From contig NZ_OX373462.1 of NCBI RefSeq assembly GCF_947331815.1, forward strand, positions 979,376 to 1,043,375: a stretch of DNA of 64,000 bases, written 5' to 3'. This document shows, piece by piece, positions 9,125 through 17,908 of the stretch (its first letter is position 1; every line of letters begins with the position of its first letter). A model generated the notes under the pieces. The model was not told the origin of the DNA, made no database searches, and worked only from the letters and a program-made list of their open reading frames with translations. The position numbers and the translations under genes are program-made. Source of the stretch: Cyanobacterium sp. uoEpiScrs1. Its GTDB lineage: Bacteria; Cyanobacteriota; Cyanobacteriia; Cyanobacteriales; Microcystaceae.

Positions 9125-10171
9125 TTATTTGTCATGGTAATAGTCTTTAAAAGATTGATAATTAGATTCTGGATGATAAAGATGACACTGAGTTGTAATC
9201 TTTCGCATTAAAGACCAAGAAAAACGGTATTCAGAAAGATAAATTCCCCAATTTTCCTTTAAACTTTGATGGGCTTTGCGTAAATTATAACTAGGAATTC
9301 CGGTAGAAATATGATGAGGAATATGAACATTGATATCATGGCAGAGAACCTCTACCCAACGAGGGTAGTCACAATGAACTGTACCAGTTAACTGGGCTTG
9401 GGCTTCATTCCATTGGTCAGCTTTCTTAAAAGCAACATTCGGTACCGTATGATGTACTAGGGTAAAAGTACTCATCCAAAAGTGAAAAATCAACCAAGGT
9501 AATAACCAAAATTTAACAAATCCCCAAACGCCAAGGGTCATTAACAACAGAGGACCCCCAATAATTGCACTAAAAATTACAACTAGTACAGAAAACCGAA
9601 CCTGTTTTCGTTCTTTTCCAGTAAAAGTTGTCCAATCAAAATGAATTTTAGCCCAATGAACAACAGATGCAAACCACCAAAATCGTCCTCTGAGTTGACG
9701 ATATCCCCATTTAGCAAACGGGGAAAAACTTTCATAAAATTCTACAGTAATGGGATTCCAAGCATTGTCGACATTAAGTTTGTTGGTATGTTTATGATGA
9801 TAATCATGGAGAATACGCCAACTATGGAAGGGGTAGATAATCGGCATAAAAGCTAAATGTCCTACCCAATCATTAACCCAAATACGATTAGAAAAGGAAC
9901 GATGACCACAGTCGTGGCCAATAACAAATAGTCCAGTTAGAGCAGTTCCTGTGAATACCCATGGAATAGGCAGTAAATACCAAGGAGTGACTGTTAAAGC
10001 TCCCATTCCTAAGGCTACTATAAAAATATTTAGAATTACCTTAACCCATGCCTTACGAGGGTCTTTGATGAATACTTCCAAAGGAAGGGTATTGATAACA
10101 TCCCGTAAACGCACTCCTGGGTCAAGTTGTGGTGGGGTTTTGTATTGAGTAGGACTAGTCAGTATTGTCAT
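9125..10171 (-). CDS. desA: Acyl-lipid Delta12 desaturase
   Basis: A membrane di-iron enzyme that puts a double bond at the Delta12 position of lipid-bound oleate, using ferredoxin as electron donor in cyanobacteria. This controls membrane fluidity in the cold. The 348 residues carry the three histidine boxes in the DesA form: HDCGH (86-90), HDYHH (122-126), and HIPHH in the block CHDINVHIPHHIS. The sequences around them (LTGLFVIGHDCGHRSF, LAFMPIIYPFHSWR, FHFWMSTFTLVHHTVP, GTVHCDYPRWVEVL) match cyanobacterial DesA closely as I remember it. Four hydrophobic spans are seen. The start is the ATG at 10171. The gene is divergent from the Crp/Fnr gene across 255 bases that must hold both promoters. 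Confidence 0.93.
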   Translation of the reverse strand: MTILTSPTQYKTPPQLDPGVRLRDVINTLPLEVFIKDPRKAWVKVILNIFIVALGMGALTVTPWYLLPIPWVFTGTALTGLFVIGHDCGHRSFSNRIWVNDWVGHLAFMPIIYPFHSWRILHDYHHKHTNKLNVDNAWNPITVEFYESFSPFAKWGYRQLRGRFWWFASVVHWAKIHFDWTTFTGKERKQVRFSVLVVIFSAIIGGPLLLMTLGVWGFVKFWLLPWLIFHFWMSTFTLVHHTVPNVAFKKADQWNEAQAQLTGTVHCDYPRWVEVLCHDINVHIPHHISTGIPSYNLRKAHQSLKENWGIYLSEYRFSWSLMRKITTQCHLYHPESNYQSFKDYYHDK

Positions 10172-10426
10172 GAACGATGAATAATGTTGAAATAATGAAT
10201 CCGGAGTAATTAAAAAGCTGAATTAACATAAAGAAACTAATTCATCCCAAATGGGGAAATAACATATGCCCCTCATGAATAAAAATCTTTTAGGTTGAGC
10301 CTTAATAGTTATATCACAATCCATGAGCCACCCTATCTTAGTTGACAAACAGTATAGTGTAATGGAATGGTAGATCTCTTGTGATTTCCTAACCCGTTAT
10401 TTCAGTAAAAAACTGACACACTTTGC

Positions 10427-11110
10427 ATGGAGACTCAATCAATTAGCGAACTGTTTCCTTTGTTCCATACAGCTAATCCAGAGACATTGGAGTGGTTTTT
10501 ATCAGTTGTAGACCAAGAAGACTATCCCCCTGATATTAGAATTGTGGGGGAGGATGATTGGGGAAAAGCAGTTTACTTTATCGTTTCTGGTTGGGTTAAA
10601 GTCCGTTCCCATTACCAGGGTTCCGAAACAACTTTAGAGATTTTTAGTCGAGGAGATTTTTTTGGAGAAATGGAGGTTCTTGAGGAATCCCTTAAGTCAA
10701 TTGAAATTATATCTTTATCTGAGTTGCAATTATTGAGTATTTCAGCTCAACGCTTTCTACAGATGTTGTTTAAAGACCCTCAATTACATCATCGAATGTT
10801 ACAGCTAAAAATCCGGCGGGTTCGTCAGCTTTATCGCCGTCTTCAATTGCGTCAACAGTCTCCTAAAGTTAGGTTGGCTAAAACTTTAATTAAATTAGCA
10901 GAAACCTATGGTAAATCAACTGAGAAAGGTACAGAAATTTGTTATTTTCCTGAGCAAGATTTAGCAGATATTGCTGATGTTTCTCTAGAAGAATTACAGT
11001 CAGCAATAACCCAGTTACAAAGTCAAGGTTGTCTAGAAATTGACTTGATTGGTCATAATTTATATTTAAGTAATCTTAAACAAATTCATCATTTTTCTCA
11101 ACAACTCTAA
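10427..11110 (+). CDS. Crp/Fnr-family transcription regulator
   Basis: A DNA-binding regulator of 227 residues. The N-terminal cNMP-binding fold spans about 15-120 (YFIVSGWVKV, IFSRGDFFGEMEVL). A long dimer helix follows (about 120-165, rich in Arg/Gln), then a C-terminal winged helix (PEQDLADIADVSLEELQSAI, then a wing ending in LYLSN). The GExx(V/L) phosphate loop lacks the usual Arg-Ser/Thr of true cAMP binders (GEMEVLEESLKSIEI), so cAMP binding is doubtful. No FNR-type cysteine cluster is seen. It ends only 2 bases before the M61 peptidase start, so the two are surely co-transcribed. The divergent desA gene could be a target, but that is speculation. Confidence 0.82.
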   Translation: METQSISELFPLFHTANPETLEWFLSVVDQEDYPPDIRIVGEDDWGKAVYFIVSGWVKVRSHYQGSETTLEIFSRGDFFGEMEVLEESLKSIEIISLSELQLLSISAQRFLQMLFKDPQLHHRMLQLKIRRVRQLYRRLQLRQQSPKVRLAKTLIKLAETYGKSTEKGTEICYFPEQDLADIADVSLEELQSAITQLQSQGCLEIDLIGHNLYLSNLKQIHHFSQQL

Positions 11111-11112
11111 GC

Positions 11113-12888
11113 ATGACTAAAATAACACTCGATAACTCAGATATTTCTGAAATCTCTCCAATCATTGCTTACACTGTAGCCATGCCTCAACCAAATTCTC
11201 ATATTTTTGAGGTAAATCTACAGGTTAGTGAATGGCGAAAGCCTACTCTAGAACTAGTCATGCCAGTGTGGACTCCTGGCTCGTATTTAATACGAGAATA
11301 TACTAGACATATTCAGTATTTTAATGCATATTCTAGTCAAGATAAAACAAGATTATTCAATCAAAAAGTTAGTAAAAATCATTGGATAATTGAAACAGGA
11401 AATACTAATGATATTACGATAGACTATCATGTTTATGCTAATGAGCTAACCGTTAGAACAAATCATTTAGATAAGACTCATGGTTATTTTAATGGAGCCG
11501 CCTTATTTTATTTTATTCCGGGGCTAGATAAACAATCTATTACTATACAAATAATCCCCCCAACTGCTCGGTGGAAAGTTAGCACAGCTTTACCTGGAAT
11601 TGAGAGAAAAATTAATTTGTTTCAAGCAGGTGATTATGATACATTGGTGGACAGTCCATTTGAAATTGGAACTCAGGATGTTTATACTTTTGAAGTATTA
11701 GGAAAATCTCATCAATTAGTGATTTGGGGAACAGGCAATATTCAACCAGTTACTCTTATTGAAGATATAAAAAAGATTATCGAAGTAGAAGCAAAATTAT
11801 ATGAGGAACTTCCCTATGATCAATATTTATTTATCCTACATTTATCGGAAAGTAATTTGGGTGGATTAGAACACAAAAGTTCTTGCTCTCTAATTTATCC
11901 CCGTTTTGGTTTTCGAGATAAAGACAAATATAATCGTTTTATTCAGTTGGTAGCTCATGAATTTTTTCATCTATGGAATGTTAAACGTATCCGACCAAAA
12001 GCTCTAGAAACTTTTGATTATGATCAAGAAAATTACACTAAATCTCTCTGGTTTTTAGAAGGAACTACTAGCTATTATGACACGATAATGCCCTTAAGAG
12101 CAGGAATTTATAATATTGCTAATTTTCTTGACATTTTAAGTAAAGATATTACTCGATATTTGAATACACCAGGACGCAAGATTCATCCTTTAAGTGAATC
12201 AAGTTTCGATGCTTGGATTAAATTATATCGTAGTGATGCCCATAGTGATAATTTTCAGATTTCCTATTATTTAAAAGGTAAGTTAGTCTCATTACTTCTA
12301 GATTTGTTAATTCGAATACATCATGATAATCAGCGATCATTGGATAATGTCATGAGTCAGATGTGGCAAAAATTTGGGAAACAGGAAATTGGGTTTACCC
12401 CTCAACAACTACAAGAGACAATTGAATCAGTAGCTGAAATTCAGTTACAAGAATTCTTCACAGATTATCTTGATGCTACCGAAGATTTACCTTTTGATGA
12501 TTATTTAAAACCATTTGGATTAAAGCTACAACCAATCTTAGATTCTGATATCATCCCTTTTATAGGGATACGAATTAAATCAGAAAATAGTAAAGAAATT
12601 ATTAAGTTTGTTGAGGCTGGATCGCCAGCTGAGATAGGAGGAATTGATATAAATGATGAGTTATTGGCGATAAATGGGATCCGCGTTAATCCAGGCCAAC
12701 TTAATGATCGTCTAAAAGACTACCACAGCAATGATACTATCTCAGTTACGGTCTTTCATCAAGATCAACTTAGAACTCTTCCCGTTACTCTAGCAGATCC
12801 TCAACCCAGTCGATATGAGGTGATTTATATCGATTATCCATCTAGTGAACAAAAGCAAAAACTGATGGATTGGCTGGGACAAGAATAA
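11113..12888 (+). CDS. M61-family peptidase with PDZ domain
   Basis: A zinc aminopeptidase of the glycyl-aminopeptidase (M61) family, 591 residues. An N-terminal beta domain (about 15-180, MPVWTPGSYLIREYTRHIQ) is typical. The zinc site is HEFFHLWNVKRI, with the third ligand Glu in LWFLEGTTSYYD. A PDZ domain occupies about 485-560 (GSPAEIGGIDINDELLAING). No signal peptide is seen, so it is probably cytoplasmic. The physiological substrate is unknown for cyanobacterial members. It follows the Crp/Fnr gene by 2 bases. The length is normal and the catalytic residues are intact. Confidence 0.9.
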   Translation: MTKITLDNSDISEISPIIAYTVAMPQPNSHIFEVNLQVSEWRKPTLELVMPVWTPGSYLIREYTRHIQYFNAYSSQDKTRLFNQKVSKNHWIIETGNTNDITIDYHVYANELTVRTNHLDKTHGYFNGAALFYFIPGLDKQSITIQIIPPTARWKVSTALPGIERKINLFQAGDYDTLVDSPFEIGTQDVYTFEVLGKSHQLVIWGTGNIQPVTLIEDIKKIIEVEAKLYEELPYDQYLFILHLSESNLGGLEHKSSCSLIYPRFGFRDKDKYNRFIQLVAHEFFHLWNVKRIRPKALETFDYDQENYTKSLWFLEGTTSYYDTIMPLRAGIYNIANFLDILSKDITRYLNTPGRKIHPLSESSFDAWIKLYRSDAHSDNFQISYYLKGKLVSLLLDLLIRIHHDNQRSLDNVMSQMWQKFGKQEIGFTPQQLQETIESVAEIQLQEFFTDYLDATEDLPFDDYLKPFGLKLQPILDSDIIPFIGIRIKSENSKEIIKFVEAGSPAEIGGIDINDELLAINGIRVNPGQLNDRLKDYHSNDTISVTVFHQDQLRTLPVTLADPQPSRYEVIYIDYPSSEQKQKLMDWLGQE

Positions 12889-13054
12889 GAAGGTTATTTT
12901 TAATTTTAGAGGCTATACTTTGTATTTAAAATCTTCAATCAGCAAACTATAACTTAATCTCTAGAAAAAGGATTAGTTTGTGCCTATAATTAGGACATAT
13001 CTTAAATAATAAAAATACATAGGGCATGAGACCCAATAACTCATAGAACCAGTG

Positions 13055-13966
13055 ATGCATCAATTTCTTCCTATTGCTTACTTTCAAAATCAATTTATTC
13101 CCTTCAAAAGTGCGAATATCTCTATTGCTACCCATGGGCTACATTATGGGACAGCAGCTTTTGGAGGTATGCGGGGAATTCCTGATCCTGAAAATTCTTC
13201 ACAAATTTTGTTATTTCGTTTAGATCGTCACTGTCAGCGTTTGAGTCGAAGTGCAGGATTCTTAAATTATGAATTACCAGCGCAAAAAATTGAACAGATT
13301 ATTATTGACTTTGTAAGAAAAAATAAGCCATCAACTTCTTTTTATATTAGACCTTTAGTCTATACCTCAGGATTGGGAATTGCACCTAGACTTCATAATA
13401 TTGAAAAAGATTTTTTTGTTTATGGCTTAGAAATGGGCGATTATTTATCCTCAGAAGGAATCAGTTGCCGTATTAGTTCTTGGTGTCGTCAGGAAGATCG
13501 TAGTTTTCCCTTACGGGGTAAAATTAGTGCGGCCTATATCACCTCAGCTTTAGCAAAGACAGAAGCAGTAGAATCAGGTTTTGATGAAGCTATTCTAATG
13601 AATTCTCAAGGTAAAGTTTGTGAAGCGACAGGAATGAATATTTTTTGCGTGAGAAATAGCAAATTAATTACTCCTGGGCTAGACCAAGATATATTAGAGG
13701 GAATCACCAGAGATAGTGTTTTACACATAGCCAAAATCTTAGGCATTGAGACTATTGAAAGGCCTGTTGATAAATCAGAATTGTTTATTGCTGATGAAGT
13801 ATTTTTATGTGGAACTGCTGCGAAAATTATTCCTGTTAATCGAATTGAAACCTTTAATATGCCTGAAGAACGTCCAATTATGGAAAAACTACGAAATAAA
13901 TTATTTGCTATTACAGAAAATAAAGATCCAGAATATAAACACTGGGTATATCCTGTTGCCATTTAA
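13055..13966 (+). CDS. ilvE: Branched-chain amino acid aminotransferase
   Basis: A PLP enzyme of fold type IV that makes valine, leucine and isoleucine from the 2-oxo acids and glutamate. The 303 residues show the N-terminal block ATHGLHYGTAAFGGMRG, the PLP Schiff-base lysine in LRGKISAAYITSALAKTEA, the PLP-phosphate region GFDEAILMN followed by CEATGMNIF, and the LITP and EVFLCGTAAKIIPV blocks at the end. A GTG at 13052 lies directly before the ATG at 13055; I prefer the ATG. The gene stands alone, and no other ilv or leu gene is in the window. Confidence 0.92.
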   Translation: MHQFLPIAYFQNQFIPFKSANISIATHGLHYGTAAFGGMRGIPDPENSSQILLFRLDRHCQRLSRSAGFLNYELPAQKIEQIIIDFVRKNKPSTSFYIRPLVYTSGLGIAPRLHNIEKDFFVYGLEMGDYLSSEGISCRISSWCRQEDRSFPLRGKISAAYITSALAKTEAVESGFDEAILMNSQGKVCEATGMNIFCVRNSKLITPGLDQDILEGITRDSVLHIAKILGIETIERPVDKSELFIADEVFLCGTAAKIIPVNRIETFNMPEERPIMEKLRNKLFAITENKDPEYKHWVYPVAI

Positions 13967-14365
13967 AGTTTCTTAAGTTATAGAATGAAATAATTTTACT
14001 TGAAATTCTCATTTGAAAATAAGTAAGGTTATGCTTAATAATTTCAGCTTTTTAAAACCTATATTAATGGGGAGTTCAGATAGTCATTTACGATTTATGG
14101 ATATAAATAATTGCTAAAAATTGCTGAAACTGACTAGCAACATTTTACTTGATAAGTATCCTTTTATTACTACGGTTAACGGTCTACAGAAATTATTTTA
14201 GGTTCAACATTCTGCTCTGTGCAGTATTAATTAGCAACAGTTACTATCCAGGAAAATCCTTAATCTTGTAGCATTTGACTGAATATGTTGCTAATAACCA
14301 TGACGTTTTTCAATATTGTTTAATTCATATATTTTTACTTAATCTCTTTATTTAACCGTCTTTTC
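13967..14365. other. Gap between convergent genes
   Basis: About 400 bases between two converging genes. A spaced inverted repeat (ttagcaaca at 14231-14239, tgttgctaa at 14286-14294) is the only structure noticed. No coding frame is seen. Confidence 0.4.
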
Positions 14366-15880
14366 CTATTTTTTGCTAAAAAAAGAATTTAAACTCTGGT
14401 TGCTAGAATCTTGACTCAAAGGAAGAAAAACAGTGAATACTTGTCCGTATTGTGATCTCTGACGCACAATCAATTTACCGCCTAAGATATTAAACATATT
14501 TTTCGTTACATCTAAATTAAGACTTAATCCTCCGGTATTGGGATGAAACATTAACAGCCCGCCTAAAGCTTTTAAAGGATTATGGGGGCAAGAAGATTCT
14601 GTACAAAATTGTAATTTCAGTTGGTGACCTGCGGTGGTAACTTTAACGCGAATATTTCCACCGTTAGAGAAGCTACGGGTAAACTTTTCTATCAATCCCA
14701 TTAACACCTGATTAAGCATCTCCGGATCACTAACGACTTGAGGTAGTTTGCGAGGAATCAGTATATCGAGAATAACGTTACGTCGTTGAGCTTGTTTTTT
14801 CCAACGAGGAATACTCTCATTTAGGACATTTTCCAATGAAGTATAAACCAATTTAACTGGTCGCTGCTTTTTGGAAGTAATTTGAAGTTCAGCAGCCCTA
14901 AAAATTAGTTCCATCCGATTAATTTGTTCCGTACATTCTTGATCAATCCCTTCGAGCAATTTAGTCATTCGGGCAGTTAATCCTTCATTACGCAACAACA
15001 ACCGTGTTATAGTGTGAATGGTAGCTAAAGGCGTGCGTATTTCATGGGTTAATGCCTGAAGTAAGGCTACATCTGGGGCATTATTGATAAGTTCTAATGA
15101 GGATTTTTCTTTGCTTCGAGGCTCCCAATGGATGGGGCGATGCTTTTCTGAATGTGCAGTAGATACTTCAGGCAAATGAAATAGTAATAATCGACTAAAT
15201 AGTGTAACTAAGCGATAGTCAGGAGCAGAAGGGGAAAAATGTCTAACTAGAGCATCAAACTGAGGTAATAGGGGATGACCAGTAACAACTAACCGTGATC
15301 GTAAAGCCAACCACCCTTGATTGATAACCTCTGGGTCAAAAGAGAACTGAAAAGCAGGAAGTCCTTGAATATCTTCTCCCAACACTGCAAGTAATCCAAA
15401 ACCGGAGGTCAATACTAAGCAAAATTGTTCAGTAATAAGAGGATCTTCCGGAAGCAGAGGAAGTTCTATCGCTGTTGTCACGGTGTGCGATTCACTTTTG
15501 CAAGCAGCCGGAAGCTGAGACCGTATTAAGGTCAACTTCCGCTCCGTTTGGGGGATAAATACCCCTGTTTCAAATTGACAATTGAGTGACTGATTACAAA
15601 GGACTGTAGTAGGAGCAGATAAAATTAACCCTTGACAAGTAACATCGTCTGCCATCGGTTTTTTTTCAACCTGGGACAGCAAAATTTCTTCTAAAGTAGC
15701 AATAGCTCCAAACCATTGCCCTTGGGCTTTCGACTTAGCTCGGTTTATTTTATCTGGGGTCTGATTGATACTTCTAGTAATTGCTGATGCAGCCGACGAC
15801 AGACAAGTATCAACCGCCATGGTTTCGTAATGATTGATAATGTCACTTAATTTCATTGATAACCCATTAGACGAAACCAT
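14366..15880 (-). CDS. Histidine kinase-like protein with degenerate ATPase domain
   Basis: A 504-residue protein. Its N-terminal ~270 residues match no sensor domain I know (FGLLAVLGEDIQGLPAFQFS). A clear HisKA helix follows (LTHEIRTPLATIHTITRLLL), with the phospho-accepting His in THEIRTPL. The ATPase domain is unusual: where the N-box should have the Mg-binding Asn it reads MGLIEKFTRSF, the DxGxG G1 motif is absent (CTESSCPHNPLKAL instead), and only a G2-like GGLSLNLDVTKN remains. The domain may bind ATP poorly or serve as a scaffold. I cannot tell whether this is shared by the whole family. No transmembrane segment is seen. A GTG at 15892 precedes the ATG at 15880; I chose the ATG. The partner regulator is not nearby. 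Confidence 0.75.
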   Translation of the reverse strand: MVSSNGLSMKLSDIINHYETMAVDTCLSSAASAITRSINQTPDKINRAKSKAQGQWFGAIATLEEILLSQVEKKPMADDVTCQGLILSAPTTVLCNQSLNCQFETGVFIPQTERKLTLIRSQLPAACKSESHTVTTAIELPLLPEDPLITEQFCLVLTSGFGLLAVLGEDIQGLPAFQFSFDPEVINQGWLALRSRLVVTGHPLLPQFDALVRHFSPSAPDYRLVTLFSRLLLFHLPEVSTAHSEKHRPIHWEPRSKEKSSLELINNAPDVALLQALTHEIRTPLATIHTITRLLLRNEGLTARMTKLLEGIDQECTEQINRMELIFRAAELQITSKKQRPVKLVYTSLENVLNESIPRWKKQAQRRNVILDILIPRKLPQVVSDPEMLNQVLMGLIEKFTRSFSNGGNIRVKVTTAGHQLKLQFCTESSCPHNPLKALGGLLMFHPNTGGLSLNLDVTKNMFNILGGKLIVRQRSQYGQVFTVFLPLSQDSSNQSLNSFFSKK

Positions 15881-16017
15881 CAATCTCCCCACAGTACTAA
15901 TATTAGTCTATCCTTATGCACCCATAATGGTAATTTTATTTGGGGTATAAATACAGTAGTAAAACCGAACTAATCAATCGTGATCTCCGACATATAAATA
16001 GAAAGCATTAATTTTTC

Positions 16018-16060
16018 TATAGTTTTAGTCTCTAATAAATAATTAGAGACTAAAACTATA
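16018..16060 (-). terminator. Perfect 19-bp hairpin after the ferritin-like gene
   Basis: The arms 16018-16036 (tatagttttagtctctaat) and 16042-16060 are exact reverse complements around a 5-base loop. It lies about 105 bases past the stop of the ferritin-like gene on the minus strand and before the histidine kinase, so a terminator between the two is likely. Confidence 0.6.
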
Positions 16061-16165
16061 AACTTATTAGTCCTAATTTTTAAAGTTAAAAAATAAAAAA
16101 TCCATATTCAGAAGCTTAATTATATTAAGCTCTTGAGCAATTTTTTTATCAACTAAATACAAAAT

Positions 16166-16600
16166 TTAGACATAATCTCGTAACATTTTTTTTAGTTCAA
16201 TATTATGGAGCTCTTCTTGTCCAATCATCCCGCGAGCAAATTCTTCGATATAGACACTTCCATTCTCTACAACTGCCAACAATTCCTTGTACAGATCCAA
16301 AGCTTTTTTCTCATGGTTGAGACTTTCTGTCAGAATTGCATGCAAGTCATGCTCATTAGTTTCCTCTATGGAGGCAATTGATAAACTAGGATGGCCTTCT
16401 AGCCCAGTTAAAATCTCTCCTACTTGTTGAGCATGAAGAAGGGACTCAGTAGCCTGTTGTTGAAAAAACTGCACTATAGGAATGCGATGAGGTCCTGTGA
16501 CCATTAAACTGTAGTGAGTGTAGCGGACAACTCCGGCTAGTTCGTACTCCATAATTGAGTTTAGAAGTTTATTGGTTTTTTCGCGATCAAGTTCTCGCAT
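16166..16600 (-). CDS. Ferritin-like di-iron protein (bacterioferritin family)
   Basis: A four-helix-bundle protein of 144 residues, shorter than classical bacterioferritin (~158). Iron ligands are visible on each helix: Glu in IMEYELAGVVRY, Glu and His in ATESLLHAQQ, Glu in LNHEKKALDLYK, and Glu-x-x-His in GQEELHNIELKK. On helix B the Glu is four, not three, residues before the His, and the heme-ligand Met of classical Bfr is replaced by Leu, so heme binding is doubtful. It probably stores or buffers iron, a need that is high in nitrogen-fixing cyanobacteria. It stands alone with a strong hairpin (16018-16060) downstream and a >1.3-kb empty region upstream. Confidence 0.82.
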   Translation of the reverse strand: MRELDREKTNKLLNSIMEYELAGVVRYTHYSLMVTGPHRIPIVQFFQQQATESLLHAQQVGEILTGLEGHPSLSIASIEETNEHDLHAILTESLNHEKKALDLYKELLAVVENGSVYIEEFARGMIGQEELHNIELKKMLRDYV

Positions 16601-16716
16601 TTCAGTACCTATTACAAAGTAGAGTTCTATGCCAATAGAAACACCTTTAATAGTAGTCTGTCAAGATAAATTGAATTAGTTGTCAGGAGACGATCATTAT
16701 TTACAAACTATCTTTT

Positions 16717-16770
16717 ATTTATTAAGTAGATATTTAAAATTATTAAAGTTTAAATATCTACTTAATAAAT
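16717..16770. repeat. Perfect 22-bp inverted repeat
   Basis: The arms 16717-16738 (atttattaagtagatattta, plus aa) and 16749-16770 are exact reverse complements with a 10-base loop. The position, 117 bases upstream of the ferritin-like start, is not where a terminator of a known gene would be. It may end an unseen small transcript or act as an operator or RNA element. Confidence 0.55.
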
Positions 16771-16878
16771 ATTTTTTATATTTGTTTTATCTCAAAATTT
16801 GTCTTTAGCTAGACTAGCAAGTCTGTTTCTAATTAATAAATATTCATCTGTACTAAAACAATAAAAGATTTCTATAAT

Positions 16879-16918
16879 AATCTTTAATAATATTTAAAAC
16901 TAAATATTATTAAAGATT
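16879..16918. repeat. Perfect 18-bp hairpin
   Basis: The arms 16879-16896 (aatctttaataatattta) and 16901-16918 pair exactly with a 4-base loop aaac. It sits 108 bases right of the previous hairpin, in the same gap. The role is unknown. Confidence 0.55.
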
Positions 16919-17908
16919 GTACCAGTAGACTTATACCATTAAAATCAGTATTTAGTCAATTACCTTTTTGTTGTTTGCAAGTGTTAACAATATTTTTTTG
17001 TCTTTAGACAAATTTACTGATTTTACAATTATCATTATCATCGATAATTTTTATTCAAAATATTTACTACTCCATTTTTCAACAAAAATGCTGTGTATTA
17101 TGCCTTGTGCCTTAAATCATATTATAAGTTTTATTGAATTTTAAAAATAATGCAATTGCCAAAATACATATATCTTACTTATTTTGCTTTTAAACTATAT
17201 ATGTGTCAAAGTAACATGAGTATATAATTTGTTTTAACCATTATCATTGTTTAATAACAATTATTATTTTTATATTTAAATATGTTAGCAGTTCATTAAT
17301 TTGGTACAAATATTTTGTCTAATATAGTTCAAAAGAACTATATTAGTAATTCTATGTATTTTTTGACATATATTAGAGATACTTATTCTACTTTTTAATC
17401 TAATTAAAGATTACATACTACTGAGGATAATAATTTAATTGGTTACATATATGAATTAATTATTTTAATTTTTTATAAAACAAACTATAACTGAATTTAC
17501 TATGGTTAACTATGCTTATGAAATAATATTTCATTTGTTGACAAAAAAGTTCAAACAGTTTTGTAAATTATTACAATTAAACTTATCATATGTTATTTCA
17601 GACTTTTTCAATGATTATTTTTAAAATCACATCATATTTTTATATTTAGTCAAGTAAAAATTATTTATATAAAATTACTTGTTAATCAATTTTACAATTC
17701 AACTACTTAAGTTAAATTTTTATCATAAGAAAGTGAACTAAATAAGTTCTGCTAATCAAGAATATAGAAACATAAAAATTACTTGTTTTGATTTATAATA
17801 AATTACGGCAACTGCAATCAATCTAAAAAACAATTAAAAATATGCAAAGATAATTCAACTACCTACTCATTGTGTTCAGTAAAACTTAAGTATTTAATTA
17901 TTTAACCT

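Larger units (their letters stand above)
16601..17908. other. 1.3-kb gap with two hairpins
   Basis: Very AT-rich. It lies between the start of the ferritin-like gene (minus) and the start of the TldE-like gene (plus), so both promoters should be at its ends. Two perfect hairpins (16717-16770 and 16879-16918) sit close together at its left end, upstream of any known gene end. No coding frame is supported. Confidence 0.5.

Noticed and set aside
12947-13135. 62-codon minus-strand frame before ilvE
   Set aside because: Overlaps the start of ilvE and has no protein-like pattern.
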